From Trichosphaerium sp. ATCC 40318 (taxonomy: Eukaryota > Discosea > Flabellinia > Trichosidae): a stretch of 64,000 nt of DNA. Of the stretch, positions 10,943 through 22,854 are shown piece after piece (the first letter of the stretch is position 1; every line of letters starts with the position of its first letter). The stretch covers positions 1 to 64,000 of the forward strand of contig JALMLS010000199.1 of NCBI GenBank assembly GCA_038496445.1. The letters are read 5' to 3'. The notes beneath the pieces were generated by a model. That model did no database searches and was not told the DNA's origin. It saw only the letters and a program-made list of their open reading frames with translations. Made by a program: the position numbers and the translations under genes.

Positions 10943-12600
10943 ATGACACTTTTACTGTACATCTCGTTTCTCTGCCTTCTTCCTTCTGTAATATCTTTCG
11001 GAACTGTGAGGCAATTCAACGTGATAGATCCAGTTGGATTCAATGAGGTCAAAGAAAAAGGTGTAGCTTTCGATGCAGTCACCAACAGATACTTGGTAAC
11101 ATGGAAAATAACTGGACGAGACTCTTCAGGAACATTCAATCTATTCAGAGCAAGATTCTACGATCCAAACGGCACTGCTTTGACTGATGTTTTCTTTTTT
11201 CCTTTGGGCAGTGAGGTGCCAATATCTCCAGATATTGTCGGTACTGGTACAGGATCGTACTTGTACTACTTCAGATCGCGAGGAAGCCAAACCACAAGAG
11301 TAAGAGGAATCCTTCTTGATCAAAACGGGTTAATTATCAAACCAACATTTCCAATAAGTCAATCATCAACAAGTAGCCAAAACGCAAAACCAAGTGCCGC
11401 CTTCAACAGTGATACAAACAAATATATGGTAATATGGGCCACTCAAGATATCGTACTCAGACAAAGAGAATACGCTATATTTGGAGCATCAGTTGACCCT
11501 GTAACTGGTGATGTATCTCCTCAATTCAGAGTATCTATTTTTAATGATATCGAATGGCAAGTGCGATCAAGAATAGCTTACAACACATTTACCAAAAGTT
11601 TCTTTGCTGTTTGGCAAACGAAAGCAGACAATATACAAGGAAGTCATATCATCGACAGTGGAAGAGTAAATGACTTTGAAGTAAGTTTCGGAGCAGGAAC
11701 CAGACCCAATGTGATATCTCATGGAACAAAAGAGGAGTTTCTTGTTCTTTGGAAAGGAAATCCGATCGCTGCTCGTAAAGTCGACGGAGCTGGTATCGCT
11801 GGATCAGAGGTACAGCTATTGGACCCTAGTATCTTGACAGACACTCCATTTGGTACATTCTCGGTGTTCGAAGGTGCATACGTACTTGCATACGACCAAT
11901 TAGGAACTGAAAAACAATACAAGTTCGCAAAACTAGATGAAACGTACGACTATCCTTTCTTTTAGTATCTTTTTATTCCTTTCGTTTCTTATTCTTTTCT
12001 TGTAGTACACTTGAAATAACAGATGATGTTGATCTTTTTACTGGAACAAGAATAACAGACGATCTCGTTATAGCTGCTGATACATCTAACATTGTTGGAT
12101 TTATGCATGTTTCATTCGCTTCAGATGAATCCTTACTTGCTGGTGTCTCTATCTCATCATTGCTTCCGCCGCCTACTCTACCTCCTACAACACAACCTCC
12201 AACGACAACTCCACCTACAACAAACCCACCAACAACACTACCTCCAACAACAGAGCCACCTGTTGAACCTTTGGCAACAACACTACCACCAACAGATGCT
12301 CCTACTCTTGAACCAAATACGATAGCGGCAGCTCTAGCTCCTCCACCAAGTGGTTTGGAATCATGGGCAATCGCTATTATCGTCATTGTAGTACTTGTTG
12401 TTATTGCAGGTATTCTGGCAATCATTTTGGGCGCCTACTTTTGTCGCCGTGGTGGTACAATAGAGAAAGGACATGAAATCAATGTCAGTGTAAATCAACC
12501 TAATCCTCAACCCGTACCTCAACCCGTACCTCAAGTATCAACTCATCAAGCTGTTCCAATGGGATTACCTCTTCATCCACAATACAAGCAAACTGTATAA
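10943..12600 (+). CDS. Type I surface protein, copy D (propeller-like repeats, Thr/Pro stalk, TM)
   Basis: Exons 10943-11943 and 12006-12600 with a 62-nt intron, about 531 residues. The ectodomain is nearly identical to copy A (signal peptide MTLLLYISFLCLLPSVIS, then FGTVRQFNVIDPVGFNEV; same Trp-ending strands), with only a few substitutions seen by eye. The stalk is PPTT-rich. The TM segment (SWAIAIIVIVVLVVIAGILA) and the cytoplasmic tail are different and longer, with a QPVPQPVPQ repeat. The 5' flank, including the run just before the ATG, is also shared with copy A. An AATAAA occurs at about 12617. Confidence 0.85.
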
Positions 12601-12812
12601 AAAAAATTTTCTGTTCAATAAAACTGTTTCTATCTTCCACCTTTATTAAAAGTTTATGTCAAAGGTATATAGCTATACGCTGATATATTGTCTGAACTAA
12701 GCCACGAATGAACATATCATCAGTTTCGTTTTCTTTGTCAAGAAAAATCTTCAGCTAAAAAGGCAAGAGTGTAAGCACAAAGGTAGTGCGAGTCAAAACA
12801 CTGAAAAAAATT

Positions 12813-15800
12813 TTAAAATTCAAAGATTTCACAAAAAGTTTTTTTGCCTTGTGATGGCCGATACGTGGTTAAAAGTTGAATGATAATTATGTCAATTACC
12901 TTTGGTAATGCTTCCGACCATTCTTCTCGGTCATACTTTAATTCAACATGAGCCATCAGTACCAAACCAAAAAGTTGTAAACTAGCTTCCTTTACTCTGA
13001 AAATCCATTCAAAATCATGAGGTCTGAACCCTTCACCATCAAAGTAATCTGTATTACTATTTAGGTCGTTTTCATAACTTATACTACATACCAGATGAAT
13101 CATTGTTCATATCAAGTGCAATTTCTTTAATCTTTGACAAGAGAGATTCATCAAGAGTTTTATCTATTTTAGACATTAACTGTTTTTCGTCAGAAACTCA
13201 GCTTACTGTAACTTGCTGCCACTCTTGAAATTATTAACACCAATTGTAAAATATGATGTTTTGAACTACTTGGATCATCTAATAAACCAACCAGCTTTGG
13301 TAATTGTGGACCAAGCGCCTCACCAACTGAAGAATAAAATTAAAGGAATTAGCGCAAAACAAACCTCACCTTCTTTTGCTAAAGATAAGTTGGAGAGTAC
13401 GAAGATGCTGTCATTTTTCATTTCAGTGGTGCCTAAATAACAGCTAAATAAGAAGAAATCCACTGTCAAGAAAACGATGGTTACCTGAGATGGCCATAGT
13501 CACAATCAAAGAAACAAGTTCTGCTCTCTAAGAAAAAACTAAGAAAAAAATCACGTGCTTAAAATTTTCTATAGTCCTAACCTGTAACACGTGTACTCTT
13601 AGATCAGGTATATGATCACAATAGTTTCCCACACAATGAAGCAAATGACATCTAGGAGAGCTGAAACCCTCGTCTTCTTCTTCTTTCTCCTTCTTTACAT
13701 CAATCTTTAATAATTCTTTAAAAATAATTTCTCTTAATTCATCATCATGCAGCCAATAAGCATCTGTCTTATCTCCACCACCTAGACCAAATATTTAGTA
13801 AGAACATACAAAAAGTGTGAACATGTGACTAAAGGTCAGAGCTCAAATGCGAAAGAAAAAACATAGGCGAAGCGTTTTGAAGTGAATTGCAATTGCAGCT
13901 GTTTTAGCGAACTGAGGTTGTATCAACATTTACTACTTACTATATCCAGCGTTGTCTAGTATAACACATAGTTTTTTATATAACTTAGGCTCAACTCCAT
14001 CAATATTAGGAAGTAATGCAATTATTCCTGTCCATCCTTTTCTCTTATCAATAATTTTAGTACACTCAGCTAGAAATTGAGTGGTAAGTATCAAGCACAT
14101 ACTCTCTTTGATGTACGTACTATAACCGCAAATACTACCCATCAATGATGCACCTGATTCCAGATAGGCGTGATCAAGTGGCAAAGCAACAAAGTCACAA
14201 ATAATACCGATGAGTTTAATAGAGATTTGCTTATGTAATTGATTACTTTCCATTGTATCATCATGTTCAAGCCTTCGCAGAGTAGTACCAACGATCACAA
14301 CACAGTCGATTAGGAATGTATCATTCCCGTTTTGCATTTCTACGATAGCGCTTATCTTTCCACGACCTGGAAACAAAGGCGTGAGGAAAACCTTCGGCAC
14401 GTGATATCAAGATAATTTCCAAATTCAATTAAAACAATACTTAGAGGACGATTGCACAAGTATTCATAGAAATGTAGGTTTTTAACAAAAGACACAAGTA
14501 TGAGCTTTGATAATGTTTGTGCACGAAAAAAGATAAAATGAAATGAGAAGAAAGACAAAGAGTTGTACCTGTGTACTTGGGCATTTCGATCCTCATTTTA
14601 TCAACTATTGAAAACAATAAATCTTTATCATTTGACAGATCACAGTAAGTTAAAATACGGGCAGCACTGCAACGAAGGTGAGGTTTGTCTAGCCAAATTT
14701 TAACACATTTCATAATTCTCTTCGTTCTCATCTTTTCAGCCATCTCTAGATACTCCTCTCCCTCCAACGCTTTACACAAATGTACATAAGCATAAACACA
14801 GTTTTAAGAAAAAAAGAAGAATAGAATTGTTCCACTGAAATGCTGAACAATGAACGTACGTTGAAGCTGCCCGAAAATATACCTTATAGCTTCAACTATT
14901 CCTTCTTCAGCTTCAAGATTCTCTTTCCAATCTTCAACTCTATCAAGTAACTTATCAAGTAAACCAACAGCGTGAGCACGCCTAGCTACATTCTTTGTAA
15001 CCTCAGAATCTTCTTCACCACAAATAAAAGTCGCAAGCGCCTGAAATGAAATGATGGTTAAGAAACGTAGAGAGTCTTTCGGTATACACATACATAAGCC
15101 AATATTGTACTTGCTACTTCTATGGCAGAAGAAAATACACCAAAGTAACCGATAGGATCCTTACTGCCGTCTTTAGATAAATCAGCCAAACAGTTCAAAA
15201 CGAAAATTACTTCTTCAACACGATCGGCGCGTATACATAAATCAATACAGCTTGTGTATGTATCCATTAGCTCAGGGTGTTTAGTGCCATACATAACAGC
15301 TATATCCTCATCCTGTGTAAGAAAACCTGTCAGCAAAAGGAATAGGTGTAGTGCTAAGCCCAGAACTAAAGAGATACTTTGCTAACAACAGAAACTTGTT
15401 GCACACCACTGGGGCTTTCGAGAAATGTATAAACGTACAATAGCAAGTTTTAGATTTGGGTCATAAAAGCCAGTAGCTTGTGCATCCTCAAAAAAGAGTT
15501 AATTGGTTGCCATTAAAGGTGAAGTACTCTCTCTTTGTTTGACCTTAGCCAATCACGTGTACAACTTAAAAAGATTCGTGCATAACAAAAATGACAACTT
15601 TGTCACGTGACGAATCAGGAGAAATTTTTTTAGACGAATTCGTACCTCGTAGAGCTCTGCAAACATGACACGTTCCTTTTTGACACGGTCAACATACATT
15701 TTGAACCAATCTCTTAAAACTTGTCAAAATCAATTATTAGCGTTTATATTACCTTGGTTGTGCGTCTTGGAACTGTATAGCTAGTTCTAATTCGTTTAAA

Positions 15801-16133
15801 TACCATTTTCGCGCGTACAATCGGCGGTAAAAATGAACGTTGGTGGCAAGGCAGATATCAGCGAATCTAAGGCCATATGAGGTTTGTTTTAGGGTTAAAG
15901 TACCTTTTACAAGTAATAATAATATTTGTAAAGTCAGCAAGCGCTGTTATTTCTGAGAATACGTTTACAAGAAGCTCGTTAGGTATATCGTCAAATGAGA
16001 GCGTCAAAGATTCTTGTAATACAGAATCAGGTATAGCACGTTTTGCAGCACTGCTATCTTCGGTAGAGCTAAGCGCACTCATGAAGCCTCTTATAACCGA
16101 CGTTTTCTTTAAACTTAAGACAGTTGACTTCAA
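12813..16133 (-). CDS. F-box protein with a long helical (ARM/HEAT-like) C-terminal region
   Basis: The first exon carries an F-box (LSFDDIPNELLVNVFSEITA, then a 37-nt intron, then CKRFADICLATNVHFYRRLY). F-box proteins bind Skp1 in SCF ubiquitin ligases. Further exons give WYLNELELAIQFQDAQPRDW, then MYVDRVKKERVMFAELYE, then FYDPNLKLAI. These are followed by roughly eight exons rich in amphipathic helices (DTYTSCIDLCIRADRVEEVI; VIFVLNCLADLSKDG; HLRCSAARILTYCDLSNDK; DNAGYSK; KEASLQLFGLVLMAHVELKY). I read these as ARM/HEAT-like, by character only. A 150-nt intron around 15500-15650 holds two CACGTG sites. The last exon may end at 12813 or be spliced again. Its start is 57 bp from the divergent dehydrogenase gene. 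The substrate is unknown. Confidence 0.65.
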
Positions 16134-16190
16134 GTTCTGCCAGTTTTTTGTTTCAAATTTCCTCTACTTGCAGTACAAGGCTTCAATTTA

Positions 16191-17595
16191 ATGCTTAACT
16201 CTATTTCTCGCGTTCACCGTTGTTCTACTGCTACTGTAAATAGACGAAGAAGTGCTAGAACTATTAAAGTTCAAAAGAGATTTAATAGCACGGAAAATGG
16301 TTCCATTGGTGGTAAAAACGCGTTAGTTACTGGTTCTACATCTGGCATAGGTAGTTCAACTTTGTTTTGTTTAAATGACATTTTGTAGGCCTTGGTATCG
16401 CTAAAGAACTCGCTAAAAACGGTATAACAGACGTCAAACAAATAACGTTTAACAGCTTTTAATCAAAAGGATGTAATATCGTTTTAAACGGCTTTGGTGA
16501 TATCAATGATATCAATAAGATTGTCAGCGATATTAAAGAATCACACGGAGTGAAGGTGTCATACTCAGCCGCTGACTTGTCAAAAGTACGCCAGAGATAG
16601 TCCAGCCACTCTTAAGCATGTCAATGTAGCCTGACATGATCACTGATATGATGAAAGAAGCTAAAGATAACCTTGGTGGCATTGACATTCTTGTGCGTCT
16701 TTTCACCAGAAAACATGGACAAACTGTTCGTTTCGGTATCACCGCATTTGCTTCTCTACGATTTTAATTGAACATGCATAGGTAAACAATGGAGGGATAC
16801 AACATGTTTCTCCTATTGAGAGCTTTCCAGGGAACATGTGGGAGAAGGTTTGTCAACAACAATAAAAAAAAGAAAATAAAAACTGTTGTATCTTACTCTT
16901 CGCTTGTAGGTCATTAGCATAAATTTGAGTGCTGTATTCTACGCCACAAAAGCTGCAATACCACATATGAAGTACGAGAAATAACTTTGTAATTTTACAG
17001 CTACCCACGTGGTAGCTTTTTACTTTTTTTTTGGTTTTCCTGACATTACTGTTAGGGAGAAAGGATGGGGTCGTATCATCAACACTGCTTCTGTACATGG
17101 TCTTGTTGCATCTGCAAATAAGGTATGTGCTAAAATTATATTATTCTTCTTCCTAACAGATTGCAATAAGTCTGCTTATACTGCAGCAAAACATGGCGTT
17201 GTTGGTATGACTAAAGTTGTAGGCTTGGAGCTTGCAGGATCGGGTATGAGTGTCTGTGTACTTCTACTTTTTATTGTGATGTAGGTGTTACAGCTAATTG
17301 TATCAATCCTGGTTGGGTTCATACTGAGTTGGTTGAAAAACAAATAAGAGCGAAAGCAAGTGAACAAGGTAACAATCTTTCGCTTGCAAGTGGCTTGGTT
17401 TTTTCTTAAGCTTTGTATTCTATAGGTATACCTTATGAAGCGGCTGTTGAACAATTGCTTGGAGAGAAACAACCTTCAAAGCAGTTTGTTACAGTCGAGC
17501 AAATAGGACAGACAGCTGTGTTTTTATGCAGTCCTGCAGCTAATCAAATGACTGGTACTTGTCTTACAGTAGATGGAGGATGGACGGCAAACTAG
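16191..17595 (+). CDS. 3-hydroxybutyrate dehydrogenase, bacterial-type SDR, likely mitochondrial
   Basis: Ten exons: 16191-16350, 16389-16421, 16470-16585, 16630-16692, 16782-16847, 16910-16971, 17056-17122, 17171-17243, 17285-17368, 17426-17595. The product has a basic N-terminal leader (MLNSISRVHRCSTATVNRRR) of mitochondrial type. The NAD-binding TGSTSGIG loop is split by intron 1. Then come VNNGGIQHVSPIESFPGNMW, the catalytic Ser in IINTAS, the Y-x3-K motif SAYTAAKHG, and the C-terminal TGTCLTVDGGWTAN. The QHV, HGLVAS and WTPLVEKQ-like blocks match bacterial BdhA rather than the animal BDH1 family. It should oxidise (R)-3-hydroxybutyrate to acetoacetate with NAD+. The usual NNAG is NNGG here. 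Confidence 0.85.
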
Positions 17596-17776
17596 AAATG
17601 TGTTGGTTTTTCAGTAAATGAAAAAGTGTTTTAACATAGCAAAGTTTATTGTCTTTACACTTCTTTTTTTATACTATGCTCACTGCCATTGCAGCCCTGT
17701 TGTTAAATGTTCCAGTTTAAACAAAGCACTACTTCAGTACGAAAAATGAGAGAGGAGCCACACTTGACATGTTTGT

Positions 17777-18750
17777 CTATTGTTTGATTGTACTGTAGGC
17801 TTTTTGCAGATGCCCTGATATATAATATTCTTTCTTTTGTATTTGCCCTTGACGTGACCACACTGTGTGTTCTCCTTCGAGTTTGCTATTGACGTAATGC
17901 CATTGTTCGCATAATTTACCATTATCATGCCATACCTTTGACTCCCCTGTTTGTTTACCAGCAACAAAATGAAACTCCTTCCATAGCACACCATTGCGAT
18001 GCCATTTTCTATAAACTCCTTCAAAATTACCATTAACATATTTATATTGACTCTCCAACTGCCCATTGTAATACCACTCTTTGAAGTTGCCCTCTGGTTC
18101 ATCGTTGTGATATTCACCAATACGTTTTACTTGACCATTTGAATGCCACCTCTTTGTAACACCTTCACGGCAATCATTGACATATTGGCGCCTTTCTACT
18201 TTACAGCCACTACAATTCCATGCCATGTAAACTCCTTCTTGTTTACCATTAACATAGTTAGTCTTAAGTTTCAGTTTACCATTGTAAAACCACATCTTGT
18301 AAACACCATGTATCTCTCCTTTGTCGTAATTATACTTCTCCATTATTCTACCATTAGAATGATACTTCCTGTACTCACCTTGTTGTACACCATCAACATA
18401 TTGACAAGTCTCAGATAATCTACCAGCAGCCCATTTTTTATACATTCCTTCTTGTTTATTTCTGAAATAGTTATGTTCTTTGTACAAGTTGTACTTTTTC
18501 TTAAATCCAAGAGTTTTTTTTACCCATTTTCCTTGTTTATTTAGTTCGGCATCAAACCTTGTGTTGATTGCTGCTTGTTTTGATAGTAATGGCCATTTTA
18601 TATACAAATTGTAGTCTATATCTATTATATCAAGTTGTAGCTCCAAAGGAAGGCGAAATAGATGGCAGACATGCGATTTTAGCGTATTAATCTACACAAT
18701 TATTGTAAGTAAGCGCACTGTATAAACTGTGTTACCTCAGTTGTTGTCAT
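17777..18750 (-). CDS. F-box-like protein with MORN-variant repeats
   Basis: A tiny first exon (18750-18736, MTTTE) is joined over a 44-nt intron (18692-18735) to a long exon 18691-17777. The F-box-like start is LFRLPLELQLDIIDIDYNLY followed by LLSKQAAINTRFD. This is followed by about ten tandem repeats of 22-24 residues such as GEYRKYHSNGRIMEKYNYDK and GVYKMWFYNGKLKLKTNYVN, the pattern of MORN_2-type repeats (G-x-y-x-x-W-x-x-NG-x-L). The repeats probably form a beta-sheet ladder; the F-box would connect it to an SCF ligase (inference). It is the most intact of four relatives in the window (others at 0.4-1.1, 32.6-33.6 and 46.2-47.6 kb). Confidence 0.75.
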
Positions 18751-19149
18751 CAAAACTAAGTACAATGGATGGTCGCAGAAGAACACTGACTTCATTTCTC
18801 ATTTTCTTCGCTTGGGAGTCTGAGGGTCAGGAACACTAGAACCACCAAGACAGAGACGGAATTAGCTTATTTTAAAATCAGGCGAATGAAGACACGCGAT
18901 CTACAAACAAAAGAAAAGAAATCTTTTCGCTGGCACTTGTAGGCAGACTTTCGCCCGTTAATTGTTTTTATTACCCAAGTGTCACAATGTGAATAGAGGT
19001 GGTATACAGTGCGCCGTACACAACATTGTGGCGAATAATGGTGTCTAAAATAAAATAATTTGGAAAATCCCTAATCAGCTGCTATCAGTACCGTGTTACA
19101 TGCCTCGAGTATGTTATGTCAATTTACGCCATTACATTCCATTTTAAAG
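18751..19149. other. No gene assigned
   Basis: Between the F-box/MORN-variant start and the SF3A2-like stop I find no recognisable coding sequence. On the minus strand two short open stretches (about 19060-18870, and one ending near 18800 that reads PDPQTPKRRK) could be exons of the SF3A2-like gene but do not match that family. Confidence 0.35.
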
Positions 19150-19497
19150 CTACTTGTATCTTCTATACCTTGCTTTTCGTTTATCCATCCTGTTACTCAT
19201 CGCAACGCGTGCTGCAAGGTTTTTTTGATGTTTTCTGCCAACTGTATGCGCCAAGTAATTATCTTCAGATTTATGATATGTGGTGCATAGTTTACAAACA
19301 AAGCGACCCTGACGGTCCTTAATAAGGTATGGATCTTTAGATAAATCAGTTGTAGATCGAGCAATTTCAGCCATTTTCTCTAGCCGCCCGCGCATGCCTG
19401 CATTATTACCCTTATTGCCTGATTTCTTAATACCACCAGATTTGACGCTGGGCGTCGTAGGCTTTTTCGCTGGTTTACCTTTGCTGGTAGAAGACAT
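19150..19497 (-). CDS. SF3A2 (Prp11)-like matrin-type zinc-finger protein, short
   Basis: Starting at the ATG at 19497 (MSSTSKGKPAKK) the product is 115 residues. It contains RLEKMAEIARSTTDLSKDPY, LIKDRQGRFVCKLCTTYHKS and NYLAHTVGRKHQKNLA, matching the N-terminal third of SF3A2: the DI-x-KDPY-x-M/LK-N-x-x-G-x-x-x-CKLC-x-x-x-H-x-x-x-x-x-Y-x-x-HT-x-G-KKH block with the C2H2 matrin-type finger (C-x2-C and H-x5-H). SF3A2 is part of the SF3a complex of U2 snRNP. The second conserved SF3A2 block (GRPGYKVTK... and the FWTHWN region) is not visible downstream. The gene is therefore truncated, split, or a short paralogue. An in-frame hydrophobic extension upstream of this ATG is probably not translated. 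Confidence 0.65.
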   Translation of the reverse strand: MSSTSKGKPAKKPTTPSVKSGGIKKSGNKGNNAGMRGRLEKMAEIARSTTDLSKDPYLIKDRQGRFVCKLCTTYHKSEDNYLAHTVGRKHQKNLAARVAMSNRMDKRKARYRRYK

Positions 19498-19593
19498 ACG
19501 CACAAGCTCCGATAACAACAGTAAAGCAGTAACAATAAAAACCGTCAAACTAAATTCAACAATCAATCTTGTTAAAAACGGAAAGTAAGTCAA

Positions 19594-19877
19594 AAAACTG
19601 CAATTATGGTAAGTGTATATTCTTTGATTTTATACAATGTGAGTGCCAGATAGAACAACAAAGACTCAAATATTGCTACTAGAAAGTCTAAACAATGGTG
19701 GTCAATCTACTGGTCACTCTGATAAGTAATGCTTTGGCTTGTAAGCTATTTCCCGCTTGGTGTTTTCTACGGATACTCAGGTCCACTGAATACATGCGGG
19801 CTTTAGGGGATTGTTGGGTCCTTTAAGTTGCGTCTACTTATTTACACCAGCATTGTATAGAACGACAATTAGCTGTG
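19594..19877. other. Intergenic between divergent genes
   Basis: This short gap separates the SF3A2-like gene from the RhoGAP gene. Nothing recognisable is seen. Confidence 0.4.
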
Positions 19878-22854
19878 ATGCACAAGTCGTACTCAGTGCC
19901 TGTTTCATCGCGTAACTCTAACAAAGCGTTGGAAATAGCGGGTTGGACTAACAAATCCTCTATATGGTATTAATTCTGCTTAGTAATGGAGGCGGCGGGT
20001 TTGAAGAGCTATGATATAACTGGGGCTTCAGATCCGTACTGCAAAGTTTACTACAACAATCAAAAGCGTGCGTATAGACACTAAAAGCGTACAGTAACCT
20101 TTGTGTTAGGTAAAACACGAACTGCTCACAATACGCTATTTCCGGTACATCAAATACCGTCAACTTGTACTAAATGCGCATAGGCGTACGCTGAGACATT
20201 TGTGTTTAAAAAGGGGAAAATAGTCGATAGCGTGCTGATTAAACTCAAGGATAAAGATCTAGGGCCTAAGAAGGACGATAAAGTACAATAAACGAAGTTT
20301 TCGCGTTTATGTTCTAACTCATACCCCAGATGGGCTCCATTACTATTCCTGCTTCAGAACTATCACAAAAGACCTCAAACGACAAGTGGTACGTACTATC
20401 AAAGAAGGACAAGCAAAAACACGGAAAATTACGAGTCAAATGGCGCTGGGTGTCTGTGATACCTGTACGTATCCATTTAAAGCGTAAAATCAACAATTTG
20501 ATGGGTTTAAAAGCTTGGTATAGCTTTTTCTGACTTTGTGTCCGTAAAATAGGGTGTACCGCCAAAACCTTTTCTTGATATAATGATGCAAGGGTTCTTG
20601 AGTATTAAAGCCTCTGGATTACACGTTCACAAGAAGATAAAATGGTTTGAGTTTAAAGATCATATACTACTTTGGAAGAACGTTTCTGAAGCCCGTTCAG
20701 GTTCATTACATAGGCTTACAGTACGTTAAAACTATTTAGATACCAAATACTTTATTTTCTTGAGGGGCAGTTTATATATATTACATTAGACCCAAGTGTC
20801 ACATTTTCTTATTTTATTCTGTATTTTGACTAGTTTTCTTCGTTTTTTTGTTTTTCTTTGTGTTCATATTGTTTTTATAGGATGGAGTTATAGCTGGGGC
20901 TATTAGTGTTCTTGATTGTACACTTTTAAGGAGAAGCAGTACTGCTCTTGCTATAATATCGCCTCACAAGACAGTAAAGAATATTGAACTAGTAGCTAAT
21001 ACAGAGGCTGATTTGAATGTATGGTATCACTTACTATGTGTTGCTGTAACAGGTACATACTAAAGAGCGTATTTACGACAAACTTGCATCTCATAATAAG
21101 CGTACTAACTCAGGAGTAAAGGTAACAAAAATCCTACATCTTCAGTTGAAGGAACACTGAGTGTAACTATTCACCAAGCTACTGGTCTTAAACATACTGA
21201 AAGATTGCGTATGTGACAAGTAAATAACATTGCACTCTTTTTAAACATAATATAGGAAAATCTGATCCGTATGTGGCGTTCTTAGTTGGTAGCAAACAAG
21301 ACAACACGGAACCTCAAAAAAATACCCTAACACCAGTATGGGATCATAAAATAGAATTGTACGTGATGACCAGCTGCCCTCCATCAACTTTTTTACCTAT
21401 GTGTTATTGATGTTTGACTAATATTATTGCTTGTGTTAGTACCACAAGAAGCCACGAGGTTGCCAATGTATTGGTTGTCGATGACAATACACACGAAATA
21501 TTCGGTCAGTCTTTTTTTCTCCTTAGTACATACTTGTGATTGTTAATTATTTTCAGGTCGATGTGTTATTCCTTTAGATCAATATACCAACAGTCCACCT
21601 ACTAAGAAAAAATGGTTTCCTTTGACTAATGTCAAAGGAGCTGTAGCAAAAAATGAAAAAAAAGGAAGGCTACAGATTTCTTTGATGTATACAACTACTC
21701 AGGTTGTTACAAAGTACTCTGCTACAAGAGTTTTTGGAGCACCTTTGACTTCATTATTCAAGAAGCATGGTGGTGTTCCACCAGTTTTAAACACATGCAT
21801 TGAACACCTTAAAACGTGCGTCCTTTTTTGAAAACAAGTCTGACGCCTTTGCTCATTTTATGATGAAATTAACATGTGAGTATAGATGTGGCTTGGAGCA
21901 AGTAGGTCTTTTTAGATTAGCTGGAAGTCGTAGTGATATGAGACAGCTTCAGGTGTCCATTGATAAAGGTACAGAAGAGAATTGTTTAGAAAAGTTGTTT
22001 TGGCCTTTTTTTTCGGGATGAAGATTACGCTCTAGAACGGATAGATGAACACTCCTCTTTGTATGCTTTAAGAGTGATACAAATAAGCTTTCTTTCAACA
22101 CCAGCTTGTATCACTCTTTTATCACTCAGAGACTTCTGTGATCACAACCAATTGCACCTTAAAAAAACCTCATTAGTTTAAGTCTGACCTTATTCCTTTT
22201 TAAATCTCTTTTGTTTCTCTTTAGTTGGTTCATACTGACTTGTTTTCAAGGGAAGAAAATAGATCTAACTACTGTAAAGAGCGTTCATACTGTAGCTTCA
22301 TTAATGAAGCATTTCTTCCACGACCTACCTTGTCCGCTGTGTACCTTTGATTTGTATCAAGATTTTCTTGGACTTCATGGTACGCCCCTTTATTCAACGC
22401 CTTCACCATCCTGTTCCACTTTTTCAGTCCCAATCCTTTATTGCACTCGGTTCTTCTTTGTTTCTAATTCATTTTTTGCGTAGCTCTTCCTACTAAAGAA
22501 GAAAAACTTAAGCAAGCAAAAAAAGCAATATCATCTCTTCCTAAATGTAATAGAGAAACACTATTGTTTCTTCTTTCATTTTTAAATCAAGTTTCTTCAC
22601 ATAGTGATCAAAATAAGATGACATATGCAAATCTTGCAATTGTTTTTGGTCCTAACCTCCTAAGAGCAAAGTACGTACCGCCAACAAAGACAAGTTGGTT
22701 TTGTTTTTGTTGCTTTATTGATTTTCGTCATTGTTTTGCTATGTTGTTATACTCACTTTACTTTAGAGGAGATAGTCTTAATGTATTAGATGTAGTAAAT
22801 GTCAATACATCTATTGCATTTCTCATTGAATTTGTTGATGAGTGTAAAGCATAG
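19878..22854 (+). CDS. C2-PH-C2-RhoGAP signalling protein
   Basis: Start ATG at 19878 (MHKSYSVPVSSRNSNKALEI). After one small intron the frame enters a C2 domain (VMEAAGLKSYDITGASDPYC, then NDKWYVLSKKDKQKHGKLRV). A PH-like domain follows (IMMQGFLSIKASGLHVHKKI ... ELVANTEADLNVWYHLLCVA), then a second C2 (LSVTIHQATGLKHTERLR, GKSDPYVAFLVGSKQDN, LTPVWDHKIEL). The RhoGAP domain is FGAPLTSLFKKHGGVPPVLN, VGLFRLAGSRSDMRQL with the arginine finger in LFR, SLMKHFFHDLPCPL, and NKMTYANLAIVFGPNLLRAK. It should accelerate GTP hydrolysis on a Rho-family GTPase at membranes reached through the C2/PH modules. Many short introns; the stop is a TAG at 22852. Individual exon borders were checked only at the domain joins. 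Confidence 0.8.

Larger units (their letters stand above)
8670..12600. repeat. Right arm of the large inverted duplication
   Basis: Reverse-complement counterpart of 1392-5430. The inner boundary falls near 8680, where a CACGTG-containing stretch and the following 200 bp mirror 5100-5430. The outer end coincides with the 3' part of the surface gene at 10943-12600. Beyond 12600 I see no match to DNA left of 1392. Confidence 0.8.
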
